DNA from: an uncultured bacterium
GTDB lineage: Bacteria; Bacillota; Clostridia; Lachnospirales; Lachnospiraceae
NCBI GenBank assembly: GCA_947071365.1
Contig: CAMTFT010000158.1
Location: forward strand, 1-5,318
Direction: 5' to 3'
Length of the DNA: 5,318 nucleotides
Position 1 is the stretch's first letter, and the number at the start of each line of letters is the position of its first letter. The notes below the pieces were generated by a model that made no database searches, was not told the DNA's origin, and saw nothing but the letters and a program-made list of their open reading frames with translations. Made by a program: the position numbers and the translations under genes. Of this stretch, positions 1 through 5,318 are shown one piece after another.

Positions 1-47
1 CTACACCTATTAAGTCGTCGGCAGCGTCAGATGTGTATAAGAGACAG
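1..47. other. Illumina Nextera adapter and i5 index (not genomic)
   Basis: Bases 15-47 match the Nextera read 1 transposase adapter, ending in the 19-bp Tn5 mosaic end (AGATGTGTATAAGAGACAG, 29-47). Bases 1-6 (CTACAC) match the tail of the P5 oligo, and 7-14 (CTATTAAG) sit exactly where the 8-base i5 index belongs; from memory this is Nextera XT v2 index S518. The ATG at 31 lies inside the adapter and produces the well-known artefact peptide MCIRDS. Genomic sequence begins at 48. This is untrimmed library sequence, not a transposon of the organism. Confidence 0.98.
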
Positions 48-48
48 C

Positions 49-2883
49 CTTCAGAATGTCGGTCTGTACCGGGCGCTCCTTCTTGCGCTGTGTGTGATGG
101 CGCTGATGGCGGCCGGGGGAGCGGGATTCTGGCTCTTCACGAAGTGTTGGAGCTGCGTGAGCTTATATTTGCAAAAGAAAGTGCGCCATAAAACGGCGGC
201 ATATTTTGTCTTGTACACGCTGGGATTTGCTTTTATCCTGTTTCTGGCCCTTTTTGACTTTTTCCTGCGCGGAAAATCGTTTATCAACCGGGGGGACGGC
301 GTCCTGCAGTATTTTCCCCGCATTGTTTATTTTGGCCGTTATGTCAGAGAACTGGTGACCGGCCTTCTTAACGGCAGCTTTCAGTTTCCGATGTACGATT
401 TTACGATAGGACTTGGCACTGAGGTATTCTACAGCCTGGAGCCACTGTATTTTCTGTATGCCTTCTTTAAGGAAGAACATCTGGAATTTGCATACGGTCT
501 GGTAACGGTACTACGTTTATACTTGAGCGGTATTTCATTCTCTGTTCTGTGTTTTTATTTTAAAAAGAACTGTTTTTCCACGTTTCTGGGAAGCATTGTT
601 TATATGGTATGCTGCTTTACGCTGCATGGTGGCATAAAACATCCGATGTTTGCGATTCCGATGATCCTTTTGCCGCTGCTGATCCTGTCGGTTGAGGAAA
701 TCCTGCGTCGCAGACGCTGGTATTTGTGCACGATTTTTGTGGCAATATCGCTTTTTTCCAATTACTATTTTCTGTATATGAACACGATCGCCATGGGCGT
801 TTACTTTCTGGTACGCTTTTTCTGCCAGAAGGACAGGAGCAGACGGACGCTTAAAAATTTCCTTGCCAGGGGGCTGGTACTGAGTGGAAGCTATCTCTGG
901 GGTGTGGCGATGGCGTGTATTATATTGGTGGCCAACTTCGGCAGCTATCTTGGCTCCGGTCGCGGAGCGGCCTCTTATTTTAAGGCAGCAAGCCTGTTTT
1001 TTTACCGCGCGGAATGGCTGGTATCCTGTTTCCTTACTTTCCTGACAACAGCTAATTCGCCGGGCGAGGGACTGCGTCTGGGATTTTTGCCAATCGCGAT
1101 GCTGGCGCTGGTTTTTCTGTTTCTGCGCAAAGGACGGCGGGATCAAAAAGCTTTTTTTGTCATTGTGATGCTGTTTGCCGCTTTTCCTGTATTTGCCTTT
1201 ATTTTCAGCGGCTTCAGTGGGATCGTCAACCGCTGGTGCTATATGATCGCTCTGGTGTCGGCCTTTGCGGTGGCGGAGTGTTATCCAGATATGCTTTCAC
1301 TGAAAAAATCAGAAAAACGTGTTTTTGCTGCAGTGATTGCCGTATACGGTATTCTGGCGTTTTTTGGGGAATATAAAAGGACAAAATACGTGCAGGTGGC
1401 ATTCGTCCTGCTGGTAGTTACATTTGTGCTGCTGCTTGTGATTCAGGAGAAGAATCAGAAGCTTACCGGTGTAGTAAAGCAGAGCCTGATGTTCTGTCTG
1501 ACGGCGGGGATCGTGCTGTGGCAGGGATTTTCCATATATGAGCTGGATGGGATGATCAACGAGTATATGGCTCCGGGAAAAGCCTGGGAGACAGAGATGA
1601 ATACGCCGATCCGTGCGGTGCAGGAGCTTGGAGACGACAGCTTTTATCGCAGTGCGACTTCCGAGCTGAATTATTATTCAAGCAATACGGCATCCATGCT
1701 GGGCTACAACAGCAATACGATAGTGAACAGCACATACAATGGTTATCTGAAAGATTATCTGGGTGAGATGGGGGCTACGAGCTACAGTCTGATCTGGATG
1801 AAGGGCATGAACAGCCGTACGTTTCTGGACAGCCTTGCAGCAGTGAAGTATTACGCGTCCTTCGGTACGCCGGGAGTATGTCTGCCTTACGGTTATTCGG
1901 AAGTGCTGAAAACAGAATTGGAAGGCAGAGAAACAATCGTCAGTGAAAATAAATACGCTTTGCCGCTCGGCTATACGTATGACGGGGTGATCTCCAGCGA
2001 AGAGTTGGAACAGTATCCGGTTGTGGAGCGTCAGGAAGTGATGATGCAAAGGCTGGTACTGCAGGGGGATGCCCTGCATGAAACGGAGGAAGAACAGCCG
2101 GTTGTTACCTCTCAGAAAATCGAGTTGCTGGATGTGGAGGAAGACGGTGCGCATCTGGAGCAGAATGCCCTTGTGGCAGGCAGCGGCGAGACGCTCGAAG
2201 CGGAGTTGAAGGGTAAGGAAAAGAACAGCTATAAAATAACGCTGCATTTTGAATCGCTTCCGGATTCGGAAACGTATGTGGTTCTTCATAACGCATTTCT
2301 CAAAGGCGATATGTCAGAGACTCCGATCAAGCTGACGTTTCGAACGGAAGGCAGCAAATTCTCCTACAAGTTCGAAGCGGATGATTATATTTACGGGACC
2401 GGCCAGGACGATTACATCTTCAACCTTGGCTATCATGAGGAGCCGATCACGTCCTGCACGATTACGATGAAACGTTCCGGCCGGATCGAGCTGGAGGATT
2501 TTGGCGTATACTGTCAGCCGATGGAAAACATGGAGCAGTATACGGAGACGCTTACGGAGGACGTGTTGGAGAATGTACAGTTCGCGCCGAACGAGGTATC
2601 AGGGAGCATTTCACTGGAGGAAGAGAAATACCTGGCGCTGAGTATTCCGTATCAGAATGGTTGGAAAGCCTTTGTGGACGGAGAAGAGGCGCAGCTTTAC
2701 CGTGCAAATTACACATACATGGCGCTGAGACTGGAGCCGGGTGAACATACGATTTGTCTGACTTATGAAATTCCGGGTTTGAAGTATGCCTTAGTGATTA
2801 TGCCGGGTTCGGTGGTACTGTTTATTATAGTATGTACTGCCTCATGGCTGATAAAGAGAAAAAAGAGAAAAATACAGCTTTAG
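49..2883 (+). CDS. YfhO-family membrane protein (GT-C-like glycosyltransferase), 5' partial
   Basis: This is a polytopic membrane protein of the YfhO family. Characterised members act with a CsbB-type GT2 enzyme to move a sugar from a polyprenyl-phosphate carrier onto lipoteichoic acid outside the membrane. The true start is missing: the frame is open back into the adapter, so the first 6 residues of the apparent ORF are artefact and 944 genomic codons remain. Numbering the leucine at 49 as residue 1, hydrophobic segments run from about 10 to 500. The first canonical one (about 50-73) is followed by RGDGVLQYFP with Asp83, the position of the conserved acidic residue in the first outer loop of GT-C enzymes. 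Other family marks are FSGIVNRW (near 389-396), FYRS (532-535), SLAAVKYY (595-602) and ENKYALPLGY (633-642). A beta-rich outer domain follows, ending with a GW-x-x-x-VDG stretch near the C-terminus. A last membrane helix (about 913-935) and a basic KRKKRK tail close the protein. The family is confident; the sugar and acceptor are unknown. It ends with TAG, 22 nt before the GT2 gene. Confidence 0.93.
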   Translation, partial: LQNVGLYRALLLALCVMALMAAGGAGFWLFTKCWSCVSLYLQKKVRHKTAAYFVLYTLGFAFILFLALFDFFLRGKSFINRGDGVLQYFPRIVYFGRYVRELVTGLLNGSFQFPMYDFTIGLGTEVFYSLEPLYFLYAFFKEEHLEFAYGLVTVLRLYLSGISFSVLCFYFKKNCFSTFLGSIVYMVCCFTLHGGIKHPMFAIPMILLPLLILSVEEILRRRRWYLCTIFVAISLFSNYYFLYMNTIAMGVYFLVRFFCQKDRSRRTLKNFLARGLVLSGSYLWGVAMACIILVANFGSYLGSGRGAASYFKAASLFFYRAEWLVSCFLTFLTTANSPGEGLRLGFLPIAMLALVFLFLRKGRRDQKAFFVIVMLFAAFPVFAFIFSGFSGIVNRWCYMIALVSAFAVAECYPDMLSLKKSEKRVFAAVIAVYGILAFFGEYKRTKYVQVAFVLLVVTFVLLLVIQEKNQKLTGVVKQSLMFCLTAGIVLWQGFSIYELDGMINEYMAPGKAWETEMNTPIRAVQELGDDSFYRSATSELNYYSSNTASMLGYNSNTIVNSTYNGYLKDYLGEMGATSYSLIWMKGMNSRTFLDSLAAVKYYASFGTPGVCLPYGYSEVLKTELEGRETIVSENKYALPLGYTYDGVISSEELEQYPVVERQEVMMQRLVLQGDALHETEEEQPVVTSQKIELLDVEEDGAHLEQNALVAGSGETLEAELKGKEKNSYKITLHFESLPDSETYVVLHNAFLKGDMSETPIKLTFRTEGSKFSYKFEADDYIYGTGQDDYIFNLGYHEEPITSCTITMKRSGRIELEDFGVYCQPMENMEQYTETLTEDVLENVQFAPNEVSGSISLEEEKYLALSIPYQNGWKAFVDGEEAQLYRANYTYMALRLEPGEHTICLTYEIPGLKYALVIMPGSVVLFIIVCTASWLIKRKKRKIQL

Positions 2884-2892
2884 GGCATTGGT

Positions 2893-2899
2893 GGAGGAA
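2893..2899 (+). promoter_or_regulatory. Ribosome binding site deciding the GT2 start
   Basis: GGAGGAA lies 6 nt before a GTG at 2906 (8 nt if measured from the GGAGG core). It fits that start well and cannot serve the in-frame TTG at 2888 or GTG at 2891, which lie upstream of it. It occupies most of the 22-nt gap after the YfhO stop, leaving no room for a separate promoter there. Confidence 0.85.
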
Positions 2900-2905
2900 C
2901 AGACT

Positions 2906-3874
2906 GTGAAGTATTCAATCATCATTCCGTGCTACAGGTCATCAAAGACGATCCGCAAAGTAGTGGAGATGACTATGCAGGAGTTGGAACGGTTAAACAA
3001 GAAGGAGTATGAATTCGTCCTGGTGGACGACTGCTCGCCGGACGGCGGGGAGACGATGGCCGCACTTATGGGGCTTGTCAGGGATTACTCCTGTGTGAAG
3101 GTAGTGGAGCTGGCAAAGAATGCGGGACAGCATAATGCCGTGATGGCGGGACTGAACCACGCTGACGGGGATGCCTTTATCGCGATGGATGACGATATGC
3201 AGACGCATCCGTCCCAGTTGCAGTATCTCATGGAGGAATTCGATAAGGGGTACGATATCGTGTATGGATACTATCCCGACAAAAAGCACAGCAGCTTCCG
3301 CAATTTCGGGAGCTACGTGAATTACCTCTCTGTCCGTATCCTGCTGAAAAAACCGAAGGATTTAAAGACCTCCAGCTTCTGGATCATCCGGCGGTTCGTA
3401 CGGGATTATGCGGTGGAATATAAGAGCGCTTATACACATTTGCAGGGATTGTTTCTGCGGACGACGCGGAATATCAGCTCTGTGCCGATTCAGCATTTTG
3501 AGCGGGAAGTGGGAACGTCGAACTATACCTTCAAAAAGCTTTTGGCGCTGTGGTCGAATATTTTTGGATTTTCCATCGTTCCGCTGCAGTTAGCCACGTA
3601 CGTGGGATGTTTTTTTGCGGCAGCGGGAATTCTCGGAGCGCTGGGCGTCATTATATTGAAGCTTCTGCGGCCCGCTACGTATATCGGCTGGCCCTCCATG
3701 ATGGTCACGATCTGTTTCTTTTCCGGAATTAATCTGATGTTCATGGGAATGATCGGCCAGTACGTGGGAAGGATCTTTTTGGGAATGAGCAAAAATCCGC
3801 AGTTTGTAGTGCGCTGCGTGCATCAGAAAAATATATCAAATGAGGAGCAGGAGTCTCAAAAGGAGGGCGTATGA
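2906..3874 (+). CDS. Polyprenyl-phosphate glycosyltransferase, GT2 (CsbB/GtrB/ArnC type)
   Basis: The predicted 322-aa enzyme transfers a sugar from a nucleotide donor to undecaprenyl phosphate at the cytoplasmic face of the membrane. Numbered from the GTG start, it opens with MKYSIIIPCYRS, a standard GT2 first strand. It has DDCSPDGG at 41-48 (nucleotide binding), a DDD metal-binding motif at 95-97 followed by QTHP (DxDLQxPP equivalent), and a FEREVGTSNYTFKKLL segment near 198-213 matching the R-x-x-G-x-S-x-Y region of this group. Two hydrophobic segments follow (about 222-254 and 264-290), then a short hydrophilic tail. Length and order fit CsbB, GtrB and ArnC. The GTG start is chosen over the longer TTG at 2888 because of the ribosome binding site at 2893-2899. 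The last bases overlap the ATP-grasp start (ATGA, 3871-3874), so the two are probably translationally coupled. Being next to YfhO reproduces the known CsbB-YfhO partnership. The sugar cannot be read from sequence. DPM1-type synthases are the nearest alternative, but most lack this paired C-terminal membrane region. Confidence 0.93.
   Translation: MKYSIIIPCYRSSKTIRKVVEMTMQELERLNKKEYEFVLVDDCSPDGGETMAALMGLVRDYSCVKVVELAKNAGQHNAVMAGLNHADGDAFIAMDDDMQTHPSQLQYLMEEFDKGYDIVYGYYPDKKHSSFRNFGSYVNYLSVRILLKKPKDLKTSSFWIIRRFVRDYAVEYKSAYTHLQGLFLRTTRNISSVPIQHFEREVGTSNYTFKKLLALWSNIFGFSIVPLQLATYVGCFFAAAGILGALGVIILKLLRPATYIGWPSMMVTICFFSGINLMFMGMIGQYVGRIFLGMSKNPQFVVRCVHQKNISNEEQESQKEGV
3861..3866 (+). promoter_or_regulatory. 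Ribosome binding site of the ATP-grasp gene
   Basis: A perfect AGGAGG inside the end of the GT2 gene lies 4 nt before the ATG at 3871. The spacing is a little short, but the match to the anti-Shine-Dalgarno is complete and the ATGA overlap favours coupling. In-frame ATGs at 3883 and 3889 are possible but would remove the start of the first beta strand. Confidence 0.8.
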
Positions 3875-5046
3875 AGAAACTGATGATCATGGGAGCCGGT
3901 ATCTACCAGGTTCCGCTTATAAAAAAAGCGAAGGAAATGGGGATTTACACGATCGTAGTCAGCATACCGGGAAATTATCCCGGCTTTGAGATCGCCGATC
4001 AGGTATGCTATGAGAATACGGTGGATTATGAGCGAGTACTTGAAGTAGCAAAAAGAGAGAAGATCGACGGCATTGTGACGGCAGGAACGGATGTGGCGGT
4101 CATTACGATCGGAAAGGTCTGTGACGAGCTGGGGCTGTCCGGCCTTAGCTGTGAGGCGGCAAGAATCGCATCAAACAAGATCCTCATGAAGCAGAAGTAC
4201 GAGGAATACGGCGTTCGGACGGCAAGATTCCGGGAGGTGGCTTTTACAGATGATCTGTATGAGAGGACGAAGGGACTGAGCTTCCCGCTGATTTTCAAGG
4301 CGACGGATTCCTCCGGAAGCCGCGGCATCATCCGGGTAGATTCGAAGGAAGAATTTGAAGAAGCGAAGGAAATCGTGAGGGCGGCGACCCATAAGGACAC
4401 GTTTATCATTGAAGAATTTATTGAGGGAGAAGAGTTCGGCGCTCAGGCGTTTGTATATCATGGAGAGGTCAAGTTTATCCTTCCCCACGGCGACTACGTG
4501 TTCCAGGGCGATACGGGAGTTCCCATCGGACACTTTGCTCCGTACGATCTGGGGCAGTCTGTGATCGACGATATGAAGGTTCAGCTCACAGGCGCTGTCC
4601 GTGCCATGGGGCTTGACAACTGCGCCATCAATGCGGACTTTATTCTGAAAGACAACAAGACGTACGTGCTGGAGCTGGGCGGCAGGTCCGGTGCTACGTG
4701 CCTTGCAGAGCTTGTGTCCATCTATTACGGGTACGATTATTACGAAAAGCTGATACTGGCTGCACTGGGAGAAGAGGTGGATTTCCCGCAGGAGCAGGCT
4801 GTGCCGAACGCAAGTATGCTGCTGCGCAGCGACAGGGACGGCGTGATCCGTTCCATGGAAAACAAAAATGAGCCGGATGAAAATATCTATCAGGTTCAGT
4901 TTGATTACAAAGTGGGAGACGAGGTAAAGAAATTCCACGTCGGGCCGCACCGTATCGGCCACGTCATCACAAAGGGAAAGACGCTGGATGAGGCGGTGGA
5001 GAAGTTGCATGAGGCGCTGGATAAGGTGACGATAGTAGTGGAATAA
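3871..5046 (+). CDS. ATP-grasp ligase, L-amino-acid ligase/carboxylate-amine ligase-like
   Basis: The 391-aa cytoplasmic protein has the full ATP-grasp layout: ATP-dependent activation of a carboxylate to an acyl phosphate, then attack by an amine or other nucleophile. An N-terminal Rossmann-like pre-ATP-grasp domain begins MKKLMIMGAG and includes TAGTDVAV (70-77). Lys103 and Lys143 are placed like the nucleotide-binding lysines. The glycine/serine loop is DSSGSRGIIRV (146-156), and the adenine hinge is EEFIEGEEF (181-189). Metal-binding candidates are Asp256 (INADFIL) and Glu268 in LELGGRSG. The usual E-x-N-x-R is therefore E-L-G-G-R, a form seen in BacD-like amino-acid ligases rather than PurK or biotin carboxylase. 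The C-terminal part, including HRIGHVITKGKTLDEA (360-375), resembles the closing subdomain of those ligases. No carbamoyl-phosphate or purine genes are nearby. The 4-bp overlap with GT2 points to a role in making or decorating the lipid-linked sugar or its acceptor. ATP-grasp is certain; substrate and subfamily are inferred. Confidence 0.9.
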   Translation: MKKLMIMGAGIYQVPLIKKAKEMGIYTIVVSIPGNYPGFEIADQVCYENTVDYERVLEVAKREKIDGIVTAGTDVAVITIGKVCDELGLSGLSCEAARIASNKILMKQKYEEYGVRTARFREVAFTDDLYERTKGLSFPLIFKATDSSGSRGIIRVDSKEEFEEAKEIVRAATHKDTFIIEEFIEGEEFGAQAFVYHGEVKFILPHGDYVFQGDTGVPIGHFAPYDLGQSVIDDMKVQLTGAVRAMGLDNCAINADFILKDNKTYVLELGGRSGATCLAELVSIYYGYDYYEKLILAALGEEVDFPQEQAVPNASMLLRSDRDGVIRSMENKNEPDENIYQVQFDYKVGDEVKKFHVGPHRIGHVITKGKTLDEAVEKLHEALDKVTIVVE

Positions 5047-5057
5047 ATGTTATACGT

Positions 5058-5272
5058 AGTGAAGCACCTGCGGACAAATGCTCCCGGATAAATACGAAAT
5101 TGCTTCGCTTGCAGATTCTAATGGCCTGAAGATACCTGTGCAGCAGACAGGAGCAAACTCAAAAAATTGCCTGATGCAATTTTTTTCGAACAGTGCTCCT
5201 TTAATTCCTTCGCCTGGAAGCTCAGGAATTACAGCTGCTCCGGTATCTTCAGGCCATAACCATCTGCTAAGC
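5058..5272. repeat. Nested imperfect inverted-repeat element, branched secondary structure
   Basis: This region starts just after the ATP-grasp stop. A small stem pairs 5058-5066 (AGTGAAGCA) with 5101-5109 (one T-G wobble). A larger structure spans 5107-5272. Its outer stem is 5107-5116 with 5262-5272 (one bulged base). A 4x4 internal loop follows, then a perfect 16-bp stem of 5121-5136 (ATGGCCTGAAGATACC) with 5242-5257. After a 3x3 loop comes a 5-bp stem of 5140-5144 with 5234-5238. Two side hairpins sit inside: 5149-5155/5194-5200, enclosing 5161-5170/5176-5185, and 5202-5209/5224-5231. The small stem and the outer stem overlap at 5107-5109, so they would compete. The layout is a three-way junction with mismatched arms, which argues against a copying artefact. 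It could be a MITE-like or REP/BIME-like interspersed repeat, or a structured RNA or 3' UTR. No known RNA family is recognised. The right boundary is also the end of genomic sequence, so the element may continue. Confidence 0.7.
5161..5186. terminator. Possible bidirectional intrinsic terminator
   Basis: A run of six A's leads into TTGC, a five-base loop (CTGAT), then GCAA and seven T's. It gives a 10-bp perfect stem with a T tract in either direction. It lies 115 nt past the ATP-grasp stop, where the operon transcript could end. The stem has only two GC pairs, weak for a Rho-independent terminator, but it is clamped by the 7-bp AGGAGCA/TGCTCCT stem outside it. It is part of the larger inverted-repeat element. 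Confidence 0.4.
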
Positions 5273-5318
5273 CTGTCTCTTATACACATCTCCGAGCCCA
5301 CGAGACGGAGCTACATCT
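5273..5318. other. Illumina Nextera adapter and i7 index (not genomic)
   Basis: Bases 5273-5291 are the reverse complement of the Tn5 mosaic end (CTGTCTCTTATACACATCT), and 5292-5306 complete the read 2 adapter. Bases 5307-5314 (GGAGCTAC) occupy the i7 index position; from memory this is Nextera XT v2 N718. Bases 5315-5318 (ATCT) begin the P7 oligo. On the minus strand this gives the artefact peptide MGSEMCIRDR. Genomic sequence ends at 5272. Confidence 0.98.

Noticed and set aside
29..47. Tn5 mosaic ends at both contig ends as evidence of a natural transposon
   Set aside because: The mosaic end is joined to Nextera read 1/read 2 primer sequence and index bases on each side, so it comes from library preparation. 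There is no transposase gene.
535..2289. Two 203-codon minus-strand ORFs (535-1146 and 1678-2289) opposite the YfhO gene
   Set aside because: They are shadows of the YfhO coding frame. Composition is low in ordinary protein features (many His, Gln and Arg residues) and no motifs are seen.
4171..5010. 279-codon minus-strand ORF opposite the ATP-grasp gene
   Set aside because: It is antisense to a gene with clear family motifs and has no recognisable domain; long antisense frames are common in codon-biased genes.
5047..5091. 14-codon ORF starting ATG directly after the ATP-grasp stop
   Set aside because: It has no ribosome binding site of its own beyond chance purines, is very short, and overlaps the structured region. 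It is probably fortuitous.
5107..5272. Integron attC site or CRISPR repeat
   Set aside because: The arms lack the RYYYAAC/GTTRRRY core sites of attC and there is no integrase or cassette pattern. There are no regularly spaced direct repeats as in CRISPR.
5050..5301. Minus-strand 83-codon ORF covering the region after the operon
   Set aside because: Its first ten residues (MGSEMCIRDR) are encoded by adapter. The rest has no genomic start in evidence and reads across a strongly palindromic element; I recognise no domain in it. It could at most be the tail of something beginning beyond the contig.

Overview
This window is a short contig (5.3 kb) that still carries Illumina Nextera adapters at both ends, so the genomic sequence is only 48-5272. 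The insert holds three same-strand, tightly packed protein genes, followed by about 225 bp of non-coding, highly structured DNA. The strong GGAGG/AGGAGG ribosome binding sites, use of a GTG start, mid-range GC content and gene style suggest a member of the Bacillota, probably a Clostridia/Lachnospiraceae-like gut anaerobe. That placement is inference; the window has no taxonomic marker.

Layout: (1) 1-47, adapter and index. (2) 49-2883, a 5'-truncated YfhO-family polytopic membrane protein, the GT-C-like transferase type that uses polyprenyl-phosphate-linked sugars. (3) 2906-3874, a family 2 glycosyltransferase with two C-terminal membrane segments, of the CsbB/GtrB/ArnC type that makes polyprenyl-phosphate sugars. 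(4) 3871-5046, an ATP-grasp ligase resembling the L-amino-acid ligase/carboxylate-amine ligase branch. (5) 5047-5272, no convincing gene, but a nested inverted-repeat element whose right end coincides with the end of the genomic sequence. (6) 5273-5318, adapter and index.

How the genes may work together: the GT2 enzyme would charge undecaprenyl phosphate with a sugar on the cytoplasmic face. A flippase, not seen here, would turn it over. The YfhO protein would transfer the sugar to an acceptor outside the membrane; in Bacillus and Staphylococcus the CsbB/YfhO pair glycosylates lipoteichoic acid. The ATP-grasp gene overlaps the GT2 gene by 4 bp, which suggests that the sugar, its precursor or the acceptor carries an amide- or acyl-linked group. 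The enzyme classes are well supported. The substrates, acceptor and ATP-grasp role are inference.

The main points for a second look are the YfhO + GT2 + ATP-grasp cassette, the unexplained membrane segment ahead of the canonical YfhO start, and the multi-branched inverted repeat downstream. Both contig ends are technical, and proteins predicted across them begin with adapter-encoded residues.
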